Shown here piece by piece: positions 15,745 through 23,911 of a stretch of DNA of 27,058 bases. Origin of the DNA: Parvularcula sp964484475 (GTDB lineage: Bacteria; Pseudomonadota; Alphaproteobacteria; Caulobacterales; Parvularculaceae); contig CAZAFU010000029.1 in assembly GCA_964484475.1 (NCBI GenBank), positions 1 through 27,058 of the forward strand. Direction: 5' to 3'. The position numbers and the translations under genes were made by a program. The notes below the pieces were generated by a model, which saw nothing but the letters and a program-made list of their open reading frames with translations, searched no databases and was not told where the DNA came from. Each line of letters begins with the position of its first letter. Positions within the stretch are counted from its first letter, which is position 1.

Positions 15745-18700
15745 ATGGCAGAAGCCGCCAAGTCACCGCAATTTCGTTTTCGGCGCGGCGTGCGCAAAGC
15801 GGTGCTCAAACAGGGCAAGGAAAAGGACGGGCAGCTTGGCGAGGCCATGCGTTTTGCGCCCTCCGCCGAGGACCGCGATACCGAGCAGGATTTCGACGCG
15901 ATCCTGCAAGAGGCCCTCAAGTCCGATGACGCTCCGCGATCCCAGCTTACCGAGCAGGAAACCGAAGACGCAGCCGCCATGGCCCAGCGCCTGGCCGAGC
16001 GCGTCCGGCGCGCGCGGACCGAAAAGGACAGGCCCGCCCTCGCCGAGGCCCGTGCGGCAATCGCCGCGAAGGTGCAGCCCGAAGAGGACGAGGATCTTGC
16101 CGAACCGGCCGACCTGCAGCGGCTGATCGAGGCGCGGGAAACCATGGCTAAGGTGCCGCCCCAGCGCCCGGAGGTCCTCGCGCCCGAGACCGCCAGGGAG
16201 GTCCCTCCCAATCTCAACATTCCCGAGCCGGCAGCGCCGAAACAGGCCTTCATCTCAGAAGACACGCCGCAGGCGAAACTCTCCGCGTTCGAGGACCTCG
16301 AAGACGAGAAGGAAGAGCTCGCAGCGCTCAGGAGCTTCGAAAAGGAGGAGGTCCGGCCCGAACTCAAGCCCCTCCCCAGCGAGGACGACGAGACCGAAGC
16401 GCCGGCGAGCGAGCTCCAGGACGAGCATGCCGAGGCCTTCAAGCGCCTTCTCGAAGAAGGGGCTTTCGACAACAGGGACGACGACGCCCCCGACCGCGAC
16501 GAAGACGACCGGCGCGGCGGTCGCGGACCGGTCGGTCCCACCAGCAAGGTTTCCCAGCGGGTCGCCAACGAGGAGGGCGAGCGTCGCACGCCGTTCCTTC
16601 CGGCCCTGGTCGAGCGGCTGACGCCGCTCGCGATCTGGCTTTCCCTCAGCCTTGTCGTGGGATCTCTTGTCTATGGTGCGTGGGCGGGCGGGGTCGATGT
16701 GATCGTCGCTTCGCTCTTCGGTGGCGGGCTCCTGACCTTCGGGACCATCCTGATCGTTGCGGGTGCCGTGAAAAGCTATTCACCCATCCTTCTGACCGGC
16801 TTCCTCTTCAGGCGCACCCGCCGGTCCCGGCACGAAGCCGCCGTTCTTGCGGGCGGGGACATCCTCCAGTCGCTCGGGCTTGCCGAGGGGATCATCGACG
16901 CCGACGCCGATGCGAGGCTCGTGACCACCCGGGACGGTGTCGTGGTCTACGCCAACGACGCCTACCTCCGGATCGCCGAGGAGGCGGGTGTCCGGGGCGC
17001 GACGGGCCTTCCGCCCCGGATCGATCGCCTGTTCGGTCAGTCGGGCACCGAGAGCTCGAAGATGTTCCGTCTCGCCAAGGCGTGCCGTTCGGGCGAGCCG
17101 GCGGAAGAGATGCTGACACAGGCCATGGGCCGGGCTCTTCAGGGGCAGAAGGGCGAGCTGCCTCTCCGCCGCTTTTCCGTCCATGTCCGGCCGATGCGCC
17201 CGGCGGGTGACGGTCAGACCTATGCGGCCTGGCGCCTTCAGGAGCTTGAGATCGACCGGCAGCAGGACGTTCTGAAGTCCGCCTACTTCAACTATCCGCG
17301 CCCGGTGGTTGCGCTGGAACGCTCCGGCGCCTTCGCCTGGATGAACCAGGCGGCAGCCACACTCTTCGGCACGAAGCCGGGCCAGGCCATGTCGCTCGGC
17401 GACGTGGTGCTCGGCGAGGTGAAACCGATCCTGAACCACCTCTGGCAGGCCCAGCCCGAAGAGCACGAGGCGCGCATCCGCGACCGCTCCTCCGGCGGCG
17501 ATGCCAATTCCAAGGACGTGATCCTGACCCCGTTCTCCCGCGGCGGGCCCGGCGAGGGCTTCGTCTGCATCGAGGTGGCCGAGAAGAACCGGTTCGGCGG
17601 TGAGCCGGCGGCCAGCACGGCGGGTTCGGACGTTACCGACGCCCCCTTCGGCGTGGCGGTTCTCGAGGGCGAGATCGCGGCCGACACCAAGGTCACCTAT
17701 GCCAATGGCCTCTTCAAGGAGTACTTCTCCGGCTCCGGCGAGGGTCTTCGGCTGTCGCAGGTCCTCTCCACGACCGCCATCGAGGACATCGCCGCCGCGC
17801 TGCGCGGCAAGTCGGCGAGTCGCGCCCTGACCAAGCCGGTCGAGGTCACCGTCGGCGATGGCCAGGCAGCGCATATCTTCCGCATCTTCGCCAGGCCGGT
17901 GCGCCGCCGCCGCGGGGCCTACGGACCACGCCAGACCGTCCTTTACGCGGTGGACATCACCTACCAGCGGCGCATGGAAGAGGACTCGACCCAGGCCCAG
18001 AAGCTGCAGCAGATCGGGCAGATCGCGGGCTCCGTCGCGCACGATTTCAACAACCTGCTCGTTGTGGTCATGGGCTCCACGGAGCTCCTGATGCGAAACC
18101 ACCCGGTGGGCGATCCTTCCTACCGCGACCTCTCGATGATCTACGAGACGGCGCAGCGGGCACAGAACCTCACCCGGAACCTGCTCGCATTCTCCCGGAA
18201 ACAGACCCTCAAGCCGGAAGTCTGCTCGGTGACGGAGCTCCTCAACGACTTCACCCCGGCCCTGAAGCGCTACGTATCGGAAAAGGTCGCCCTGAACGTC
18301 GTCCACGGACGGAACATCCCCGAGATCAAGGCCGACAAGCAGCAGATTCACCTGGCGGTGATGAACCTCGCCGTGAACGCCCGCGATGCGATGCCGAATG
18401 GCGGCTCGCTGAATATCGAGACCAAGCACGTCCTCGCCGACGACATCCTCGACTACGGCTACGAGGTGCTCGAGGATGTCGATCATGTCCTGATCGAGGT
18501 GTCCGATACCGGCGGCGGGGTTCCGGCCGAGCATGCGGACCATATCTTCGAACCCTTCTACACCACCAAGGGCGAGGGGCAGGGAACGGGGCTCGGTCTC
18601 TCCACGGTGGCCGGCGCGATCGCCCAGATGGGCGGCCGCATCTTCCTGCACAACCGCCTCGGCGAGGGCGCGACCTTCCGGATCTTCCTGCCCGCCGTCA

Positions 18701-19149
18701 CCGCCGAGGAAGCTGCCGCCGCGGCCGAGCGCCGCCGCGCCCAGACCCGGGTCGAGGAAACCTCCGACCCGACCGGCAAGGGCCGTATCCTCGTCGTGGA
18801 AGACGAAGACGGCGTCCGCAGCATCGTCGTGCGGGCCCTCGGCATGTGCGGCTACGAGATCATCGAAGCCGCCGACGGCGAGGAAGCGCTTGAACTGCTC
18901 GAGGAGGACGACGAGCGTTTCGATCTCGTGCTGACGGACATCATGATGCCGCAGATCGATGGCCCGACCCTGATCCAGGAAGCCGGCGAGCGTCTCAAGG
19001 GTGCCAAGGTCGTCTTCATGTCAGGCTATGCCGAAGCCACCATGCGCGAGAAGCTCAATACGATCGAGGGTGCCCGCTACCTGCAAAAGCCCTTCACTCT
19101 GGCGAGCGTCGCCGCGGTGGTCAAAGAGGCCCTGTCGGGTCAGCGCTGA
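15745..19149 (+). CDS. cckA: CckA-like hybrid histidine kinase with a long N-terminal extension
   Basis: In other alphaproteobacteria CckA is the membrane hybrid kinase/phosphatase that controls CtrA through ChpT. This protein has 1134 residues, much longer than the roughly 700-850 usual. Residues 1-290 are charged, acidic and low-complexity with several coiled-coil-like helices. Two membrane segments follow at about 295-313 and 320-340. Three PAS-like regions span about 370-750. The dimerisation domain has SVAHDFNNLL with phospho-acceptor His766. The ATPase domain has NLAVNARDAM (Asn878), DTGGG and GTGLGLS. The receiver has VLTDIMMP (Asp1065) and LQKPF (Lys1115). ATG 15745 follows AAGAGG. 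An unrelated CckA-like hybrid kinase remains possible, but the HDFNNLL signature favours CckA. Confidence 0.88.
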   Translation: MAEAAKSPQFRFRRGVRKAVLKQGKEKDGQLGEAMRFAPSAEDRDTEQDFDAILQEALKSDDAPRSQLTEQETEDAAAMAQRLAERVRRARTEKDRPALAEARAAIAAKVQPEEDEDLAEPADLQRLIEARETMAKVPPQRPEVLAPETAREVPPNLNIPEPAAPKQAFISEDTPQAKLSAFEDLEDEKEELAALRSFEKEEVRPELKPLPSEDDETEAPASELQDEHAEAFKRLLEEGAFDNRDDDAPDRDEDDRRGGRGPVGPTSKVSQRVANEEGERRTPFLPALVERLTPLAIWLSLSLVVGSLVYGAWAGGVDVIVASLFGGGLLTFGTILIVAGAVKSYSPILLTGFLFRRTRRSRHEAAVLAGGDILQSLGLAEGIIDADADARLVTTRDGVVVYANDAYLRIAEEAGVRGATGLPPRIDRLFGQSGTESSKMFRLAKACRSGEPAEEMLTQAMGRALQGQKGELPLRRFSVHVRPMRPAGDGQTYAAWRLQELEIDRQQDVLKSAYFNYPRPVVALERSGAFAWMNQAAATLFGTKPGQAMSLGDVVLGEVKPILNHLWQAQPEEHEARIRDRSSGGDANSKDVILTPFSRGGPGEGFVCIEVAEKNRFGGEPAASTAGSDVTDAPFGVAVLEGEIAADTKVTYANGLFKEYFSGSGEGLRLSQVLSTTAIEDIAAALRGKSASRALTKPVEVTVGDGQAAHIFRIFARPVRRRRGAYGPRQTVLYAVDITYQRRMEEDSTQAQKLQQIGQIAGSVAHDFNNLLVVVMGSTELLMRNHPVGDPSYRDLSMIYETAQRAQNLTRNLLAFSRKQTLKPEVCSVTELLNDFTPALKRYVSEKVALNVVHGRNIPEIKADKQQIHLAVMNLAVNARDAMPNGGSLNIETKHVLADDILDYGYEVLEDVDHVLIEVSDTGGGVPAEHADHIFEPFYTTKGEGQGTGLGLSTVAGAIAQMGGRIFLHNRLGEGATFRIFLPAVTAEEAAAAAERRRAQTRVEETSDPTGKGRILVVEDEDGVRSIVVRALGMCGYEIIEAADGEEALELLEEDDERFDLVLTDIMMPQIDGPTLIQEAGERLKGAKVVFMSGYAEATMREKLNTIEGARYLQKPFTLASVAAVVKEALSGQR

Positions 19150-19256
19150 CGAACCGGCGTTCTTCAATGCCGTCTCCGGCCTCCTTGCGGAAGCCGGATC
19201 TGTCGCAAAGATCATATTGCAATCAAGGGTTTGCCGGCGCAGAACCGGGATCATCA

Positions 19257-19276
19257 GCTGGCCCTTCCGGGCCAGC
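19257..19276 (+). terminator. Possible terminator hairpin after cckA
   Basis: GCTGGCCC-ttcc-GGGCCAGC is a perfect 8-bp stem with a tetraloop, 107 bp after the cckA stop. No U-tract follows, so it may be a weak terminator or an mRNA-stabilising hairpin. Confidence 0.4.
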
Positions 19277-19405
19277 CCCGGGAGCTGGACCAGTTTGCTG
19301 CACTGCGACATCACGTAACTGCGGGACTGCACAAAAGGCCCCGGCGGCTGCAATGCGGCGGATCAATCAGCCGGGTTTCGGTCTATTCTTTCTTTCCGGC
19401 TCGGC

Positions 19406-20455
19406 ATGACAGAACGAGAAGGACATTCCACCTTGGACACGCTGGACAGTCGTCCCCTTGTCCCGCTGTCGGCCCTCGATGCGCTCCAGGCGCAGGCGGT
19501 CGAAGCAGGGATCGACGTGGCGCTTCTGACCTCCGAGCTGGCGCTCGGCGAAGGAGAGAACCTCGCTTCTCAGCGCCTCGACCTCGTCACCTACCTCAAG
19601 CTCCAGGCGAGGCTCACGGCAGCCTTGCAGGACGAAACCTGCCGCCTCTCCAAGCGCCAGCTCCTGTCGGGCTCGACCGAGCTGGCGTTGTCGCGGCTGC
19701 CTGCAAGAGGGCACCTGAAGGACGCGATGGAGGCCGTGGCCCGTTCCTACAACCTCCTGCATGGCGGCGAGTTCAACCGCGTCGAGGAGCGCGGCGAGGA
19801 GCTCGCCTTCGTCATCGACGACGCGGACTTCCCCTACGCTGTCGATGACGAGGAGCAGCGCCTCTTCGTGATGGAGACGACGCTCCTCTTCGTTCACGCG
19901 CTTCTCCGCCTGATCGCGCCCACCGCCGCGGCTGGTGGATGGTGCGGGATCGAACTCCGCCGCGCGACGCCAACGGCGCGGGTGCCGTTCGACGACTTCG
20001 TTCCGGTCCGATACGGCTGCCGCCGCTATGCCGTGATCTACAGGGGTGCTGTGTCCCAAAGGGTCGTGAACTTCCCGCCGCCGGGCGCGATCACCCTCGA
20101 AAGCGTGACCGAGGAGGAAATCAGGATCCTCAGGGGCGGCCACGACGACCGCACTCTCGCAGGACGGGTCCGGATGCTCATCGAGGAAGGCGCCGCCGAC
20201 CAGACCGCGGTCGCCGAAGCCATCGGCATGTCCGTGGCGACCCTCAGGCGAAGGCTCGTCGATGAGGGGTCGAGTTTCCGCTCGCTGCGCATGACGGTGC
20301 TGCAACGCCAGGCGGAAGCCCTTCTCAAGACCAGGATGCCGCTGGCGCAGATCGCGGAACGGCTCGGGTTTTCCGACGTCCGGAGCTTCTCGCGGGCGTT
20401 CAAGGGCTGGACCGGCAAGACACCCAACGACATGCGCAGGGCCCACCGTCTCTGA
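19406..20455 (+). CDS. AraC-family transcriptional regulator
   Basis: The 349-residue protein ends in a double helix-turn-helix AraC DNA-binding domain (about residues 245-349). This includes AVAEAIGMSVATLRRRL, then LAQIAERLGFSDVRSFSRAFKGWTG and the usual P-x-DMRR close. The N-terminal part resembles the arabinose-binding-like sensor of AraC regulators, with a GHLKDAMEAVARSYNLL segment typical of that fold. It lies 96 bp upstream of a TonB-dependent receptor on the same strand and is the likely regulator of the receptor-hydrolase-transporter set. ATG 19406 has a weak ribosome-binding site. A TTG at 19434, preceded by AGAAGGA, is a plausible alternative start. Confidence 0.9.
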   Translation: MTEREGHSTLDTLDSRPLVPLSALDALQAQAVEAGIDVALLTSELALGEGENLASQRLDLVTYLKLQARLTAALQDETCRLSKRQLLSGSTELALSRLPARGHLKDAMEAVARSYNLLHGGEFNRVEERGEELAFVIDDADFPYAVDDEEQRLFVMETTLLFVHALLRLIAPTAAAGGWCGIELRRATPTARVPFDDFVPVRYGCRRYAVIYRGAVSQRVVNFPPPGAITLESVTEEEIRILRGGHDDRTLAGRVRMLIEEGAADQTAVAEAIGMSVATLRRRLVDEGSSFRSLRMTVLQRQAEALLKTRMPLAQIAERLGFSDVRSFSRAFKGWTGKTPNDMRRAHRL

Positions 20456-20474
20456 GCGCGAATGTCCCCTACGT

Positions 20475-20501
20475 ATGAGTTATCGGGTCATTTTCGCTCA
20501 T
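20475..20501. promoter_or_regulatory. Inverted repeat in the receptor promoter
   Basis: ATGAG (20475) and CTCAT (20497) are inverted copies 22 bp apart, about two helical turns, in the AT-richer gap upstream of the TonB-dependent receptor. This spacing suits a dimeric regulator, possibly the adjacent AraC protein. Five-base arms are weak evidence. Confidence 0.3.
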
Positions 20502-20521
20502 GCCGTTTCCCCATACTCTCC

Positions 20522-20535
20522 TTGCAAAAATGCAA
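20522..20535. promoter_or_regulatory. TTGCA-aaaa-TGCAA operator-like palindrome
   Basis: A perfect inverted repeat lies 17 bp before the receptor start codon, right by its ribosome-binding site. TGCAATGC at its right edge (20531-20538) also occurs at 19349-19356 upstream of the AraC gene, which hints at a shared regulator. Confidence 0.4.
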
Positions 20536-20551
20536 TGCAGGGGAGGATTCC

Positions 20552-22921
20552 GTGAAAGCATTCGATACCAGCGCCAAGGGTGCGCTCCTACTTTCCGTGG
20601 CCGCCGCCGTCTGGTCGCCCATGGCTTCGGCCCAGTCGGTCGCACCGGCTTCGGACGATGCAGCGATCGACGACCAGATCGTCGTCACCGCCCGGCGCCG
20701 CGGTGAAAGCCTGCAGGACGTCCCCCTCGCCGTCACTTCCATCAGCGGCGAACAGCTGCAGGAGCTCGGCACTCCGGACATCACCTACATCGCCCAGACC
20801 ACGCCGAACGTGACCCTCGAGGTCAGCCGGGGCACCAACACGACCCTGACCGCGTTCATCCGCGGCGTCGGCCAGCAGGACCCCGTCGCAGGTTTCGAGA
20901 ACGGTGTCGGCATCTATATCGACGACGTCTATCTCAACCGTCCGCAGGGTGTCGTTCTCGATATCTACAATGTCGAGCGGATCGAAGTCCTGCGGGGCCC
21001 GCAGGGTACGCTCTACGGCCGGAACACCATCGGCGGCGCGGTGAAATACATCACCAAACGTCTCGGCGACGAGCCGAGCCTCAATGTCCGCGGCCAGGTC
21101 GGAACCTTCAACCAGCGCGATATCATCGCGACGGCAGAGCTTCCCGTCAGTGACATCCTCCGTGTCGGAGCCTCGGTGGCGAAGTTCGACCGGGACGGCT
21201 TCGGCGAGAACATCACGACGGGTGCGGAGAACTACGACAAGGACATCTTCGCCGCGCGCGGGACCGTCGAATTCGAACCGAACGACGCGCTCTTCGTTCG
21301 CCTGATGGGCGACTACATCAAGGACGAGTCCAGTATCCGGGGCGGCTTCCGGGAGATCCCGGACCTGACCGATCCGGGCTCCATGCTGCTCGACGATGTC
21401 TTCGACACCGCTGGCGGGATCGAAGGTCCCAACGAACTCGAGGCCTTCGGCCTCGCTCTCACCGGCGAGCTCCGCCTCTCCGACAGCCTGACCCTCAAGT
21501 CGATCACCGCCTACCGTGACGACGAGACCGAAACCCAGATCGATTTCGACGCTCTGCCCGCGCCCGATCTCGACGTTCCGGCGATCTACGAAAACGATCA
21601 GTTCACCCAGGAAATCCAGCTGACCTATGAGGGCGGCAACGGCATCAGCGGTGTTGCGGGCCTGTTCTATATCGACGCGAACGCGCTGACCAATTTCGAC
21701 GTGCTGCTCGGTACCCTGGTTCCCGGCCTTCCCGGCTTCAACGCCAACACCTTCGGCGATGTCGATACCGAGAGCTGGGCGGTGTTCGGCGACTTCAGCT
21801 TCGATCTCGAGCGCCTGATCGGGCTTCAGGGCTTCGAGCTCTCCATCGGCGGACGCTATACCGAGGACGAGCGCAGCTCGCGCGTCCTTCGCCGCAGCTT
21901 CCTCTCGGGCCGTACCCCCGAGCTCGGCGGGAATCCGGATGCCCAGATTCCGTTCGGTGCGCCGACTTCGGACTTCGATGGGTCGGCGACCTACACCAAC
22001 TTCGACCCGCGGGTCTCGCTGTCCTGGAACCCCGTTCCGCAGCACAACTTCTACGCCACCTACAGCCAGGGCTTCAAAGGCGGCGGCTTCGACCCACGCG
22101 GCCAGACCACATCCGCTCCGGACACGGACGGTGACGGCGCGGTCTCCGAAGATGAAATCTTCGAGTTCATGGCTTTCGAACCGGAAACGGTGAACAGCTA
22201 CGAGCTCGGCTGGAAGTCGCGCCTGTTCAGCGGCCGCCTCACCAACAACGTTGCCGTCTTCTTCGCCGACTACGAAGATATCCAGATCCCCGGATCCTTC
22301 GGCGGCGAGGACGCGCAGGGCAACCAGACCTTCATCGGCGTCACCACGAACGCAGGCGCGGCGGAGTTCTACGGCTTCGAACTCGAAGGCAACCTTCTGT
22401 GGTCGGATGATGTCTCCGGTATCGGCGACAGCTTCTCGACGGCCTACAGCCTCGGCCTGATGGATGCGGAGTACACCGAGTTCGAGACCCTCGATGCGGG
22501 TCAGCCCTTCGATGCCTTCGAAGTCCGGGTGGTCCAGAACACTCCCGACACGACGGCATCGCTGACCACGAACTACAGCCGCCCGCTGCTTGACGGCAGC
22601 CTCAGCTTCCTGACGGTCACGTCCTATCGTTCGAGCGTGAACCAGTTCGAGATCCCGAACGCGTTCATCGACCAGGACGGGTACACTCTCTTCGATGCGA
22701 GCCTCGTGTGGAACTCGGCCGATGGCCGATACCAGCTCGGCCTGCACGGCAAGAACCTGACCGACGAGGAATACAGGGTTTCGGGCTACAACTTCCTGGC
22801 CCAGAACCAGGGAGGCGAGTTCCTCGAGCCCCCCACCCCGACGCTCGGGACCACGGGTGTCGCGACGGCGTTCTACGGCGCTCCGCGTCAGGTCTTTGCG
22901 ACCTTCGAAGTCAACTTCTAA
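20552..22921 (+). CDS. TonB-dependent outer-membrane receptor
   Basis: The 789-residue product has a signal peptide (MKAFDTSAKGALLLSVAAAV, then WSPMASA). It has a TonB-box-like DDQIVVTARRR, a plug domain (LQDVPLAVTSISG to IEVLRGPQGTLYGRNTIGGAV) and a 22-strand-type barrel ending FATFEVNF with the C-terminal Phe needed for BAM insertion. It would import a large or scarce substrate across the outer membrane using TonB energy. The frame is open from 20462, but GTG 20552 is chosen because GGGGAGG precedes it at optimal distance and the signal peptide starts there. The substrate cannot be read from sequence; the linked hydrolase and MFS transporter point to an organic compound and not a siderophore. 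Confidence 0.95.
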   Translation: MKAFDTSAKGALLLSVAAAVWSPMASAQSVAPASDDAAIDDQIVVTARRRGESLQDVPLAVTSISGEQLQELGTPDITYIAQTTPNVTLEVSRGTNTTLTAFIRGVGQQDPVAGFENGVGIYIDDVYLNRPQGVVLDIYNVERIEVLRGPQGTLYGRNTIGGAVKYITKRLGDEPSLNVRGQVGTFNQRDIIATAELPVSDILRVGASVAKFDRDGFGENITTGAENYDKDIFAARGTVEFEPNDALFVRLMGDYIKDESSIRGGFREIPDLTDPGSMLLDDVFDTAGGIEGPNELEAFGLALTGELRLSDSLTLKSITAYRDDETETQIDFDALPAPDLDVPAIYENDQFTQEIQLTYEGGNGISGVAGLFYIDANALTNFDVLLGTLVPGLPGFNANTFGDVDTESWAVFGDFSFDLERLIGLQGFELSIGGRYTEDERSSRVLRRSFLSGRTPELGGNPDAQIPFGAPTSDFDGSATYTNFDPRVSLSWNPVPQHNFYATYSQGFKGGGFDPRGQTTSAPDTDGDGAVSEDEIFEFMAFEPETVNSYELGWKSRLFSGRLTNNVAVFFADYEDIQIPGSFGGEDAQGNQTFIGVTTNAGAAEFYGFELEGNLLWSDDVSGIGDSFSTAYSLGLMDAEYTEFETLDAGQPFDAFEVRVVQNTPDTTASLTTNYSRPLLDGSLSFLTVTSYRSSVNQFEIPNAFIDQDGYTLFDASLVWNSADGRYQLGLHGKNLTDEEYRVSGYNFLAQNQGGEFLEPPTPTLGTTGVATAFYGAPRQVFATFEVNF

Positions 22922-22972
22922 GGCAGCAGGGGAGCGGGCACCCGGCCCGTTCCCCGCTCGCGAGCTGATCCC

Positions 22973-23911
22973 ATGCGCAATCTGTTGCTAGGCATCGCTG
23001 CCGTCCTGTTCGTTGCGGCAGGCGGTTATGCTGCCTTCGTCTATTTCGCAGGCAACGAGGACCCCGCGGCCCTCGAGGCGGCCTATGCGGAACCCGAGGA
23101 CCGTTTCGTGGAGGTGGAGGGCCTGCGCGTGAGGATAAGGGAGCAGGGGCCGGAGGGGGCACCCGTCCTCCTCATGCTGCACGGGTTCACCTTCAGTCTT
23201 GAAAGCTACGACCAGCTCGCGGGCCTCCTCGACGACCAGTACCGTGTCGTGCGTTACGACCTGCGGGGCCACGGCCTGACCGGGCCCGACCCCCAGAAAC
23301 GCTACGCTCCGGACCAGCGGGCTGCGCATATCGGCGAGATCATGGATGCCCTTGCCATCGAAAGGGCGAGCATTGTCGGAAATTCCCTTGGCGGGCTCGC
23401 GGCGTGGCGCTTCGCGGCCACTTCGCCCGACCGGGTCGACCATCTCGTGCTGATCAGCCCCGGCGCGTACCCGATGAATGGCGTGGGTGACGAGCCCGCA
23501 CCGGTTCCGCCTGCCCTCGAAGCCTATTTCCGCTACGTCCCCCAAGCAGGTCTCGATGCGTCGATCGGTCGGATCTACGCCGACCCCGAAGCGGTTTCCG
23601 AAGAGCGGCGTCAGCTCCTTGGCGACATGATGCGCCGCGAGGGCAACGGCCAGGCCTTCGTTGACGCCCTGAAGGTCTTCACGCTGCCCGATCCCGAACC
23701 GATGCTGGACGGTATCGACACGCCGACGCTGATCCTCTGGGGGGAAAGCGACATGGTGATCGACCCGGCACAGGGTGAGGCCATGGTCGAGGCCATGCCC
23801 CGGGCTCGGCTTGAGACCCTCCAAGGGGTCGGACACGTGGCCCATGAGGAGGCGCCCGGGGAGGTTGCCGAGTTGATCCGTTTCTTCCTCGAGGAGGGCG
23901 AGGGTCGATGA
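22973..23911 (+). CDS. Membrane-anchored alpha/beta hydrolase
   Basis: The 312-residue protein has an N-terminal hydrophobic segment (residues 3-26, LLLGIAAVLFVAAGGYAAFV) that serves as signal anchor, placing the enzyme in the periplasm. The catalytic triad is visible: Ser138 in GNSLGG, Asp260 in GESDMVID and His288 in GVGHVAHEE, with oxyanion-loop LHGF. The cap region covers roughly residues 170-225. It resembles esterase, lactonase or haloalkane-dehalogenase-type enzymes; substrate is unknown. It starts 51 bp after the receptor and its stop overlaps a start codon of the MFS gene as ATGA, so all three probably form one operon. No strong ribosome-binding site precedes ATG 22973. Confidence 0.9.
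   Translation: MRNLLLGIAAVLFVAAGGYAAFVYFAGNEDPAALEAAYAEPEDRFVEVEGLRVRIREQGPEGAPVLLMLHGFTFSLESYDQLAGLLDDQYRVVRYDLRGHGLTGPDPQKRYAPDQRAAHIGEIMDALAIERASIVGNSLGGLAAWRFAATSPDRVDHLVLISPGAYPMNGVGDEPAPVPPALEAYFRYVPQAGLDASIGRIYADPEAVSEERRQLLGDMMRREGNGQAFVDALKVFTLPDPEPMLDGIDTPTLILWGESDMVIDPAQGEAMVEAMPRARLETLQGVGHVAHEEAPGEVAELIRFFLEEGEGR

Noticed and set aside
16780..18651. Long minus-strand ORF (623 aa) opposite the cckA gene
   Set aside because: It is an antisense shadow of a well-supported kinase gene. High GC content removes stop codons on the opposite strand; the sequence has no recognisable domain.
20588..22747. 719-aa minus-strand ORF opposite the TonB-dependent receptor
   Set aside because: Shadow ORF with Glu/Val/Arg-rich composition and no domain; the plus strand has a complete receptor.
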